Source of the DNA: Succinatimonas sp. CAG:777
GTDB taxonomy: Bacteria > Pseudomonadota > Gammaproteobacteria > Enterobacterales > Succinivibrionaceae
Direction: 5' to 3'
DNA length: 64,000 bases
NCBI GenBank assembly: GCA_000431835.1
Contig: HF987957.1
Coordinates: 28,649-92,648 of the forward strand
The notes beneath the pieces were generated by a model. It ran no database searches, was not told where the DNA came from, and was given only the letters and a program-made list of their open reading frames with translations. Each line of letters begins with the position of its first letter. Position 1 is the first letter of the stretch. A program made the position numbers and the translations under genes. Shown piece after piece: positions 10,902-18,616 of the stretch.

Positions 10902-10931
10902 ATTATAATACAAGGCTTCAATTTTTTCCAA
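10902..10931 (-). promoter_or_regulatory. Sigma70-type promoter for the NifU-like/GGGtGRT operon
   Basis: On the minus strand TTGGAA (10931-10926), 18-bp spacer, TATAAT (10907-10902), about 70 bases upstream of the ATG at 10834. A consensus -10 and near-consensus -35 in the divergent gap. Confidence 0.65.
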
Positions 10932-11176
10932 AATCGTAAGAATAAAAATCTATTAAAATAACTCAAAATCTTAAATTTAAGATTTTTATCCCGTAAGCGA
11001 TTACGCCTTCTAATTTTCTCTATATTTTGGCTACCTCAAAAAAGCTCAATGTATCGAGTTTATGCTTAAATTTTGCACCTTTTATGTGCATATTTATCTA
11101 AATGTAGTATCAATTGATCAATAAATACAAATCTATAGATTTTGACTGTAAAATGAACCAAATTTCTACAGAAAAG

Positions 11177-11193
11177 AAAGGCTTCTTGCCTTT
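11177..11193 (+). promoter_or_regulatory. Hairpin in the sstT leader
   Basis: AAAGGC (11177-11182), 5-base loop, GCCTTT (11188-11193), a perfect 6-bp stem ending about 10 bases before the TAAGGA ribosome site of sstT. It could modulate translation; nothing more can be shown. Confidence 0.4.
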
Positions 11194-11216
11194 ATAAATA
11201 TAAGGAAAATAACACT

Positions 11217-12458
11217 ATGTTAGAATCTGAAAATCCAAAAGGACCATTTGCAAGGACTCTAAATCGAGTTCCTTTCATTCTGCAAATCGTAATTGGTCTT
11301 ATCTTAGGTATCTTTGCAGCGTATGTATATCCTGATGACAAATCTGTGATCCCAACATTAGGTAACCTCTTTGTTAAAGCCCTAAAAGCTGTCGCTCCTA
11401 TTCTTGTATTCGTTTTGGTAGCATCTGCTATTGCAAAGCATCAGTCAGGTCAGAAGACCTCTATGAAGCCTATTATTGTGCTTTATTTTGTAGGCATGTT
11501 AATTTCTGGCGGTTTAGCTTTGACCATGAGCTACATTTTCCCAAGCACCTTCACAGAATTAGCTCAGAATGCTGATGTTTCAGCTCCATCAGGAATTGGT
11601 GAGGTTTTAATTAACTTTGTTAACCAGGCTGTTGAAAACCCTGTTTCTGCATTTATCAATGGTAACTACATTGCAATCTTAATGTGGTCTATTGCCTTAG
11701 GCTTAATGTTCAGAGTTGCTCACGAGAACACAAAACGCGTATTAGATGATTTAGCTGCATCCGTATCTGGTGTTATTCGTATGGTGATCCGTTTTGCTCC
11801 TATTGGTGTATTCGGCTTAGTATACTCATCATGCACCCAGGAAGGAGGTTTTGCTAACTTACTAAACTATGTACACGTTGTTGCAGTGTTAGTATCAACA
11901 TTCTTAATGGTTGCGTTCATCTTCAACCCATTATTAGTATTTATCACCACACATCAGAATCCTTACCCATTAGTGTTCAAGTGCTTAGCTAAATCAGGTG
12001 TTTGCGCATTCTTCACAAGATCATCTGCTGCTAACTTACCTGTAAACCTAGCATTATGCGAGGAGATGAAGCTAGATAAGGCTACTTACTCAATTTCTAT
12101 TCCTTTAGGTTGCACTATTAACATGTCAGGTGCAGGTATCACCATCGTTATTATGACTATGGCTGCAGCTCATACTTTAGGTATTGAAATTGACTTTGCT
12201 TCAGCATTCTTAATGTGTGTAGCTTCAATTTTATGCGCATGTGGCTCTTCTGGCGTTGCAGGTGGTTCTTTAATGCTAATTCCTTTAGCTTGCTCAATCT
12301 TTGGTATTCCAAACGACATCGCAATGCAGGTTGTAGGTATTGGCTTTATTATCGGTGTAATTCAGGATTCAACTGAAACTGCACTAAACAGCTCAACAGA
12401 CGTAATCTTTACAGCAGCAGCCTGCAAGAGAGCAGAAAGACTTGCTGATAAAAAATAA
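11217..12458 (+). CDS. sstT: Serine/threonine:Na+ symporter SstT
   Basis: 413 residues of the dicarboxylate/amino acid:cation symporter (DAACS) family, with eight to nine hydrophobic segments. The reading FARTLNRVPFILQIVIGLILG at the start and FTRSSAANLPVNLALCEEM with GCTINMSGAGITIVIMTMAA in the transport core match SstT rather than glutamate transporters (GltP), which are longer and differ here. It brings serine and threonine into the cytoplasm with sodium. A TAAGGAAAAT ribosome site precedes the ATG, and an intrinsic terminator follows, so it is a one-gene unit. Confidence 0.92.
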   Translation: MLESENPKGPFARTLNRVPFILQIVIGLILGIFAAYVYPDDKSVIPTLGNLFVKALKAVAPILVFVLVASAIAKHQSGQKTSMKPIIVLYFVGMLISGGLALTMSYIFPSTFTELAQNADVSAPSGIGEVLINFVNQAVENPVSAFINGNYIAILMWSIALGLMFRVAHENTKRVLDDLAASVSGVIRMVIRFAPIGVFGLVYSSCTQEGGFANLLNYVHVVAVLVSTFLMVAFIFNPLLVFITTHQNPYPLVFKCLAKSGVCAFFTRSSAANLPVNLALCEEMKLDKATYSISIPLGCTINMSGAGITIVIMTMAAAHTLGIEIDFASAFLMCVASILCACGSSGVAGGSLMLIPLACSIFGIPNDIAMQVVGIGFIIGVIQDSTETALNSSTDVIFTAAACKRAERLADKK

Positions 12459-12481
12459 TTTTAAGTAGAACTTTATTTAAG

Positions 12482-12515
12482 AAAGCTTCAACCTTACTGG
12501 TTGGAGCTTTTTTTA
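12482..12515 (+). terminator. Intrinsic terminator of sstT
   Basis: AAGCTTCAACC (12483-12493), loop TTACT, GGTTGGAGCTT, then a run of seven T. It lies about 25 bases after the sstT stop. Confidence 0.9.
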
Positions 12516-12884
12516 TGGGATTAACAAACAAACCAAGCTCTATAAATTTCTGAATACAGTCTGTAGTTGTCTAAATGATGCGCAAGAAATGGAATTTGTA
12601 AGTAAATGGCGGTGAGCTCTAGATCCTAAAATGTGATGTTCGTTAGCGTATACACGCTATTGAAAATGCAATAAACAACTAAGAAGAGATCAAGTAAGCA
12701 AAATATGCTCAATTGTAGAGAAAACACTGTCACATAAAGCACATTCGCGCTCATTATAAATGAGCATTTACGCTGTCTTTTAAAAGAATGCAGAAAAAAT
12801 AAAAGTCCTACCGTTAGCTCTTAACACTTTTTATTATGACCTTCCTTATTTAAGTTGTTAGATCTTTTAAAACTTAAGATATAC
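12516..12884. other. Intergenic region, no gene seen
   Basis: AT-rich with several stops in every frame. The stretch TGTAAGTAAATGGCGGTG (12597-12614) repeats a segment of the gap at 7831-7852. An inverted pair GCGCTCATT/AATGAGC lies at about 12750-12765. Confidence 0.45.
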
Positions 12885-13982
12885 TTACTTGCACTGTCTT
12901 ATTTCAGTTTTTACAGCATCAACATCAGCCTTTTCTATGATCTCATCCATTCTTAAAAAATAGCTTTGTACATTCTCACTAGTTATCACATGTTCATGCT
13001 TTTCAATGGAATCAATCATCAGAGAATTTATCTTATCTAAATAATGAAACATGTCTTTATAATTCTTTAGATCTAATGAAAGGCCAGTGTCATCAAAGCC
13101 GTATAAAGTGCAGTTTTCTCTTTGAGAGCAAGTATCTGCTAAGTAAGTAATAAAGTTCTTAATTAAAGCAATATGTTCTTTATAGTACAAAGTTTGAAGC
13201 TTGTAATAGATTGCCGAAGAAGGTGGTATCACAAGATAAAATTCTGTGTCCTTTTTAGCATCAATAATGCTAAAAAGTTCCTGTTCTGTATACTGTTTTA
13301 GATAATCTAAGCCATACAGTTTTAGTTCATTACTTTTACCGTTGGTATCAAGATAACTTTTAAGGATGTTTCTTGAAACCTCATTCCAAGAACATACTCC
13401 ATTAAAGCTGTCTTTATATAATGGATCATCTATCCAAGATGCTGGTCTGTCTAAGGACTTTTGTACACCTACGCACTTTTCACTTTTAGAAAAAGTCAGC
13501 AAGCATTTTACGTAACCAGTCTTTAGATACGGAGACATAACACTTAGAGGATTGTCATCATAGATCTTCTGCCAGTTCATCGGCGCTAATTCCTGATAGA
13601 AAAGAGGAGACATTTCTAAAGAATAAATAACCTTTTTTATCTCATTGTGTTTAAAAGCATAGTCAAGGACTACCTTTCTGTCAGCCAAAGTTGAACCTGC
13701 TAACGAAATGTTTATAAATCTATCAGCACTACCGTGTTTAAATAATTTTGCAGTTGCCTCATCTGAACTGGTATTTTCAAGCATACTAGTTCCAATAATA
13801 AGCCCTTTGACATTCTTATTCTCAAGATAACCTCGAGCCTGATAGCGCATGCTGCCATTAAATAACTGCTCTTTGTTTGAAATAATATGCATAGGATCAT
13901 ATAAATACATGGCAACTGTATACAAAGCAAATATGCCTATAAATAAAGACATGATAAGAGCAAAGATCTTTTTACTTGCCAT
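12885..13982 (-). CDS. SGNH-like membrane-anchored partner of the MBOAT acyltransferase
   Basis: 365 residues. A single N-terminal membrane segment (residues about 5-27) anchors a periplasmic domain. GLIIGTSMLENTSSDEA near residue 60 has the GxSx block of SGNH/GDSL-type esterases and AlgJ/DltD-like proteins, and SLAGSTLADRKVVLDYAF follows as block II would. It sits 65 bp after an MBOAT acyltransferase on the same strand, the usual pairing in polymer O-acetylation systems, where the SGNH protein passes the acyl group on to a polysaccharide. A His-Asp dyad near the C-terminus was not pinned down, so it might be an inactive relative. The acceptor polymer is unknown. Confidence 0.6.
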   Translation of the reverse strand: MASKKIFALIMSLFIGIFALYTVAMYLYDPMHIISNKEQLFNGSMRYQARGYLENKNVKGLIIGTSMLENTSSDEATAKLFKHGSADRFINISLAGSTLADRKVVLDYAFKHNEIKKVIYSLEMSPLFYQELAPMNWQKIYDDNPLSVMSPYLKTGYVKCLLTFSKSEKCVGVQKSLDRPASWIDDPLYKDSFNGVCSWNEVSRNILKSYLDTNGKSNELKLYGLDYLKQYTEQELFSIIDAKKDTEFYLVIPPSSAIYYKLQTLYYKEHIALIKNFITYLADTCSQRENCTLYGFDDTGLSLDLKNYKDMFHYLDKINSLMIDSIEKHEHVITSENVQSYFLRMDEIIEKADVDAVKTEIRQCK

Positions 13983-14047
13983 GATTATCTAAATCCTTTT
14001 ATTACCTTTATAACTTGGTAATACCTTGAATTAAAAAAAGCTTAATC

Positions 14048-15592
14048 TTAAAAATTAAAGTAAATAAACTCTGTATAGGTAGAACCAATTACAGCCAATG
14101 TCACATAGAACAAAATTAGTGCTACTAACACGCAAGCAAAATAACCAGTAGTTTTTACAAGCAGTTTTTGTAAATTATGATTGTGAATTTGTTTAAACGA
14201 AGGTAACTTAACTGAGTTTTTAGTTGATACTTTAGCTAAGAGCTCATTAGAGTTTTTGAAGCTTAAAACCACAATTAAAGCTAAGACCACATAAGTTACT
14301 GTCTGATAATTCAAACCGATGCCCTTTAAGGCTGTCTTAAAGTTAGATAACTGCTCTAGTGAGAGTGAACTAATATCAAACATGTGAATGTAAATTGTAT
14401 AAGCCACATTAAGATCAGGAGCTCTAAATAGAACCCAGGCTATATCAACAAAGATAAAGGTTAAAATCCATGCAGGAATTTTAGGTAAAGCAAAACCTAG
14501 ATTATGAAATACTCTATGGGCAATGATGCCAACACCATGCAGAAGTCCCCATAAGACAAAGGTGTTGCCAGCTCCATGCCAGATACCAGTTATAAAGAAA
14601 ACTATAAAGAGGTTTAGATAAGTTATAAAGCTGCCCTTTCTGCTACCGCCTAATGGGAAATATAAGTAATCTCTTAAGAAGGTAGATAAAGTTATATGCC
14701 AGCGACGCCAGAAATCCTTAATAGAAAGAGCTTTATAAGGGCTGTTAAAGTTAATTGGTAACTTAATGTTAAAGAAGAGAGCTGAACCTACAGCCATGTC
14801 ACAGTAACCGCTAAAATCAAAGTACAGCTGAAAGGTGTAGCAAAAAGACACTAGCCAAGAGGTAAGCAGTGTAAGGTTGTTAGCACTGTCAAAACCGTCG
14901 CTTACCCAAATTGCAAACTTATCAGCAATGATTGCTTTCTTTACAAGACCGATAGTAAAAATAAACAGACCTAGGCACAGATTTTTATAGTTTAAAACAA
15001 GTTTTCTTGCCTTGAAGAATTGAGGAATTAGATCTTTATGATGAACAATAGGTCCTGCTATTAACTGAGGAAAGAAGGATACAAAAACAGCGTAGGACAC
15101 AAAATCGTATTCTTTGGTAAGACCTTTGTATGAATCCACAAGATAAGCTATCTGCTGGAAGGTAAAGAAACTTATGGCAAGTGGTAGCACAATGTGTACT
15201 AATTCATAAGATGTACCTAAAAGCAGATTCAAATCTGAGATTATAAAATCTGTATATTTGTAATAGCCAAGCATTACAACATTTGCAAGCACTCCAAAGA
15301 CTAAGATAACCTTTCTTTTAGTCACATTTAATTGAGTGTTTTGACTATTCTCTAGAGCATTTTGCCTACCATTAGCTTCTTTTGAAAGTATAGATCCAAC
15401 TACAAAATTGAAAACAATTGAACCTAATAAAATCCAAATGTAATCAAACTTCCAGTAGCAGTAAAAGAAAAGTGAACATAAAAGCAACCACAGCTTTGAG
15501 GCAGCAAAATAGCGCCTTTTACTGAAAAAGAAATAAACAATAATACTTACAGGTAGGAATAGTAGAAAATATTCAGGTGTATTAAATAACAT
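14048..15592 (-). CDS. MBOAT family O-acyltransferase (AlgI-like)
   Basis: About 514 residues with some 10-12 membrane segments. The MBOAT signature is clear: DFWRRWHITLSTFLRDYLY around residue 300 and GIWHGAGNTFVLWGLLHG around 345, which includes the catalytic His of WHG. AlgI/PatA-type proteins carry acyl groups across the inner membrane for O-acetylation of surface or cell-wall polymers. I start it at the ATG 15592 (MLFNTPEYFLLFLP, the family's usual start); an upstream TTG at 15604 would add four residues. No strong Shine-Dalgarno is seen. It forms a two-gene unit with the SGNH-like gene downstream. Confidence 0.85.
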   Translation of the reverse strand: MLFNTPEYFLLFLPVSIIVYFFFSKRRYFAASKLWLLLCSLFFYCYWKFDYIWILLGSIVFNFVVGSILSKEANGRQNALENSQNTQLNVTKRKVILVFGVLANVVMLGYYKYTDFIISDLNLLLGTSYELVHIVLPLAISFFTFQQIAYLVDSYKGLTKEYDFVSYAVFVSFFPQLIAGPIVHHKDLIPQFFKARKLVLNYKNLCLGLFIFTIGLVKKAIIADKFAIWVSDGFDSANNLTLLTSWLVSFCYTFQLYFDFSGYCDMAVGSALFFNIKLPINFNSPYKALSIKDFWRRWHITLSTFLRDYLYFPLGGSRKGSFITYLNLFIVFFITGIWHGAGNTFVLWGLLHGVGIIAHRVFHNLGFALPKIPAWILTFIFVDIAWVLFRAPDLNVAYTIYIHMFDISSLSLEQLSNFKTALKGIGLNYQTVTYVVLALIVVLSFKNSNELLAKVSTKNSVKLPSFKQIHNHNLQKLLVKTTGYFACVLVALILFYVTLAVIGSTYTEFIYFNF

Positions 15593-15813
15593 TTTAAATA
15601 TCAAGACTCATAAACCAAGGTACGATTTTACCATATTTTAAACAGTCAAATTCATAATGGGACCTTTTCTCTTTGTGAATTGATCCCATATTTGCAGACA
15701 TTGCTAAATCGTCGATACACCTTTTCTTGAAGTAGTTCAGATAATTTTTTCTAATGAAAAAGCTATACTCTAAACATAAATTGTGACGACGTTTTTAGTA
15801 TGTAAAGCAACAA
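15593..15813. other. Intergenic region, no gene seen
   Basis: Gap between the MBOAT start and the GH31 remnant. AT-rich, with no open frame that resembles a protein. Confidence 0.4.
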
Positions 15814-16221
15814 AAAAGATATACCGAGTTTACAGGCAGAGAACCGATGATGCCTGAGGAAGAAATGGGATTTTAGCAAAGTAAATTACGGTATGTTACT
15901 CAAGATCAAGTGCTTGAGGTTGCTCATGAGTACAAAAAGCTTCCATTAGATGTCATTGTCATCGACTTTTTCTATTGTAAAAAGCAAGGAGATTGGTCTT
16001 TTGATAACGACTACTTCCCAAATCCAAAAGCAATGATTGATGAACTTTAAGATATGGAATATGAAAATGGCAAATCATCTCTTTAAGTTTATTTTCCAAA
16101 AGGAGCTACATGGAGAGATACCAATACAGGTGCTGTCTATGAAGGAGGTATAACTATCACAGCAGATGCTACTCTTGAATATATACCTGTCTTTGCTCGT
16201 GACAACTTTGACTTAATCTAA
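15814..16221 (+). pseudogene. Degenerate GH31 alpha-glucosidase/alpha-xylosidase remnant
   Basis: One plus-strand frame, interrupted by TAG (15874) and TAA (16048, 16084), reads as GH31 family sequence. Before the first stop is the TEFTGREPMMPEEEMGF segment; after it QSKLRYVTQDQVLEVAHEYK, then PLDVIVIDFFY and QGDWSFDNDYFPNPKAMIDEL. These match the GH31 region just before the catalytic nucleophile (GFWQSKLRY, IDFF, FPDPKAM). After 16086 the same frame jumps to VYFPKGATWRDTNTGAVYEG and IPVFARDNF, the C-terminal sheet domain. The catalytic segment between them, probably 300 or more codons, has been deleted. The original protein broke down alpha-linked sugars; this copy cannot. Confidence 0.85.
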
Positions 16222-16599
16222 GATTACACAATGAAGCTTTGATTACAGGACTTTCTTGTCTCAACATAATTAAAAAAAAGAAGTTCTACTAGATTTAATT
16301 TATTCAAAAAGATTGGTCTCTTTGTGTCCATTCACTTTAAGCTTTACAGTTTTTCCTCGTTACATCGCACTAAAAATCACCAAAAAAAATTTAGTATCTA
16401 TAAATATTCAAGTCTTTTTCAAATCTTTTTTAAATTATTATTTTTATTTAATTTCAAATAAATAGACAATTTTACTTACAGTTTGTATCAGTAAAAAAGT
16501 CGTCTAAAAAAATCTTCATAGATAATCTTGCGCCATGGTGAGTAGTTGAATTTTTAATTCATGAAAGCAGAGTATTTTACTTAGGAAAAGATTTTTCAT
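16222..16599. other. Intergenic region upstream of the T4SS operon
   Basis: Very AT-rich, with A/T runs at 16380-16480. No gene is seen. It must hold the promoter of the secretion operon, but no single promoter stands out. I looked here for a copy of the tRNA-Pro 3' end (possible attachment repeat) and found none. Confidence 0.45.
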
Positions 16600-17571
16600 A
16601 TGAGCAGTACCTCTAAACACGAGCTTTTAGATTTTGACAGAACCGTGATGACTTTGTCAGAACTGTTATCTGATGAATTAGTAGGCTCATTAGTTGAAGG
16701 TGCTGTCGACGAAATCATGCTTAATCCAGACAGCGCGCTCTATGTGCGCTATTCAGATGGGGAGAATGTCAAATATTGTGACATATCTCCTTCAAAGGCA
16801 CAGATCCTAATCAGAACTGTTGCCTCAATGAGCAAAATTGATATTAACGTTAACTGCCCTATCGTCGAAACTGAAATTTCTTGCATCAATGCTAGATTCT
16901 CAGCTTTGCTACCACCATTGTGTAAGTATCCATGCTTTTGCCTAAGATCATTACACGCGCTCTCTTTGAACTTTGAGCATTTAGTATCACAAAACTTTAT
17001 CTCCAAAGAACAGTTAACCATATTAGATTCTCTGATAAAAGAGAGAAAAAACATCTTAGTTTGTGGTCAGACAGGATGTGGCAAAACCAGTTTTATCAAT
17101 TCGATGTTAAAGAGGATTGCTTTATTTGAACCTTTCTCAAGAATAGTCTGCATTGAAGACACTCCTGAACTTAAAATCGAAAATGACAATGCGGTAAATT
17201 TAGTATCAGGTCCTAATACTTCTATTAGTACCTTAGTTAAAGCAACCTTAAGACTAAGTCCAGACAGAATTGTAGTAGGTGAGGTAAGAGCTGAAGAAGC
17301 CCTTGATCTTATAGATGCACTATCTACCGGTCATTCAGGAGGTCTTGCCTCAATTCATGCTGGTTCTGTTTTGCAGTGTCTTGAAAGATTAAAACTGCTT
17401 ATAAGCCGTAACCCGTCCGCTCCTGACAATATTGACAGCATGATAGCTCTAGCTGTCAATGCCATCATTATTTTAAAAAGAGAACCTTTAAGACACGTAT
17501 CTAGTATCGCCCTTGTCACTGGTTTAGAACAAGGCAAATTCACTTATAAATTTCTAGGAGAAAATAAATGA
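16600..17571 (+). CDS. VirB11/TrbB-family secretion ATPase
   Basis: 323 residues, a cytoplasmic hexameric ATPase that powers type IV secretion and pilus assembly. Walker A GQTGCGKTS is at residues 156-164, the Asp box ICIEDTPEL near 187, Walker B VVGEVRAEEALDLIDAL near 230, and the His box TGHSGGLASIHAG near 245. Length and motif spacing match TrbB. It is the first gene of a nine-gene plus-strand operon in Trb order. ATG at 16600 follows a weak AGGAAAAG site. Its stop overlaps the next ATG (ATGA). Confidence 0.9.
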   Translation: MSSTSKHELLDFDRTVMTLSELLSDELVGSLVEGAVDEIMLNPDSALYVRYSDGENVKYCDISPSKAQILIRTVASMSKIDINVNCPIVETEISCINARFSALLPPLCKYPCFCLRSLHALSLNFEHLVSQNFISKEQLTILDSLIKERKNILVCGQTGCGKTSFINSMLKRIALFEPFSRIVCIEDTPELKIENDNAVNLVSGPNTSISTLVKATLRLSPDRIVVGEVRAEEALDLIDALSTGHSGGLASIHAGSVLQCLERLKLLISRNPSAPDNIDSMIALAVNAIIILKREPLRHVSSIALVTGLEQGKFTYKFLGENK

Positions 17572-18173
17572 AAAACACTTTATTAAAACTTGCAGCTTTG
17601 ATTGTCTTAACTTCAGTCTTTAAAGATGCTCTTGCAGCAGATACAGCATCTGGCAGCAGCGTATTACCTTATGAGACCTGGCTTAAGACCATACAGAAGT
17701 CTTTAACTGGTCCTGTGGCATTTTCTGTATCCTTAATTGGTATTGTGTCCTGTGGCGCCACCTTGATTTTTACAGGTGGTGAAATGGGTCGTTTTATGCG
17801 CAGTATTGTTTATCTTGTGATGGTAATGACACTGCTTGTAGGAGCAAACACCTTAATGTCATCTTTATTTAACGGTGCCACTGTAGAGATAGCTCCAGTC
17901 TCTAATGAAATAGCTTTAAATGATAAAGAAATTAAATCTCAAGAAAAACCTCTGTCAGACAGAATAACTCATTTTAATGAGCAAAATGCAAGTTCAAAGC
18001 TTCAAGCTTTTGTTCATGACACCTCGTCTCCTTCATCAACTTTAATTGACAGTCCTAAAGTCAATAGAACCTCACATATCATGGACACCTTTAACGATGT
18101 AAACATCAACACGCTTGAAAGTAATTTTAGTTTTTCTTTTCATAAAAACGAAGCACTTATAGAAGCTTGCTAA
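17568..18173 (+). CDS. VirB2/TrbC-like pilin with an unusual 95-residue tail
   Basis: 201 residues. Residues 1-23 form a signal peptide ending DALAAD, and two hydrophobic segments (about 48-70 and 77-97) with GGEMGRFM between them match the VirB2/TrbC pilin hairpin. Such pilins normally end soon after the second segment at 100-130 residues. Here a further ~95 polar residues follow (Ser, Asn, Lys, Asp-rich, ending NEALIEAC), with no similarity I recognise. The gene overlaps virB11 by 4 bp (ATGA) and is followed by virB3. Role as major pilin is inferred from position and the N-terminal half. Confidence 0.75.
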   Translation: MKNTLLKLAALIVLTSVFKDALAADTASGSSVLPYETWLKTIQKSLTGPVAFSVSLIGIVSCGATLIFTGGEMGRFMRSIVYLVMVMTLLVGANTLMSSLFNGATVEIAPVSNEIALNDKEIKSQEKPLSDRITHFNEQNASSKLQAFVHDTSSPSSTLIDSPKVNRTSHIMDTFNDVNINTLESNFSFSFHKNEALIEAC

Positions 18174-18230
18174 ATAGGTTGCAGGTAAATTGCTTACAGG
18201 TATGCATAGTCAAAGATTAAAGGAGAAAGC

Positions 18231-18533
18231 GTGTCTGGAGTAAAACATCCTATTTATCAATCTGTATTGCGTAAACAGAGTTTTTTAGGCTGTGACAGAG
18301 AACTGTGTATGCTACTTGTATTTATAACCATTGTAGGCAGCATTTTTAGTTTTTCCTTAGTTGCAACCGTGGTGCTTTTACTTGTTTTTATAGTGCTGTA
18401 TTTGAGCCTCTTAAAAATGGCAAAAGACGATTTGTATTTAAGAAAAGTTTACTTAAAGAACATTCGTTATAAGCCTTATTATTTGGCACAAAAAACTTAT
18501 TACTCAAGACAGAGTGTAAGAAAAAATAAATAA
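18231..18533 (+). CDS. VirB3/TrbD-like inner-membrane protein
   Basis: 100 residues starting with GTG at 18231 after an AAAGGAGAA ribosome site. HPIYQSVLRKQSFLGCDRELC at the N-terminus is the typical VirB3/TrbD lead-in (short cytoplasmic start with a Pro-Ile-Tyr-Gln-Ser motif), followed by one long hydrophobic stretch (residues about 27-62) that makes the membrane hairpin, then a basic tail. VirB3 works with VirB4 in assembling the inner-membrane complex; its place directly before virB4 supports the call. Confidence 0.8.
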   Translation: MSGVKHPIYQSVLRKQSFLGCDRELCMLLVFITIVGSIFSFSLVATVVLLLVFIVLYLSLLKMAKDDLYLRKVYLKNIRYKPYYLAQKTYYSRQSVRKNK

Positions 18534-18616
18534 CAGTAAAAATGGCTACTCAATCAGCCTTTTAAGAACATTCTAAATAATTACTACAGCAAAATTAGAA
18601 AACTATCTAACTTATT

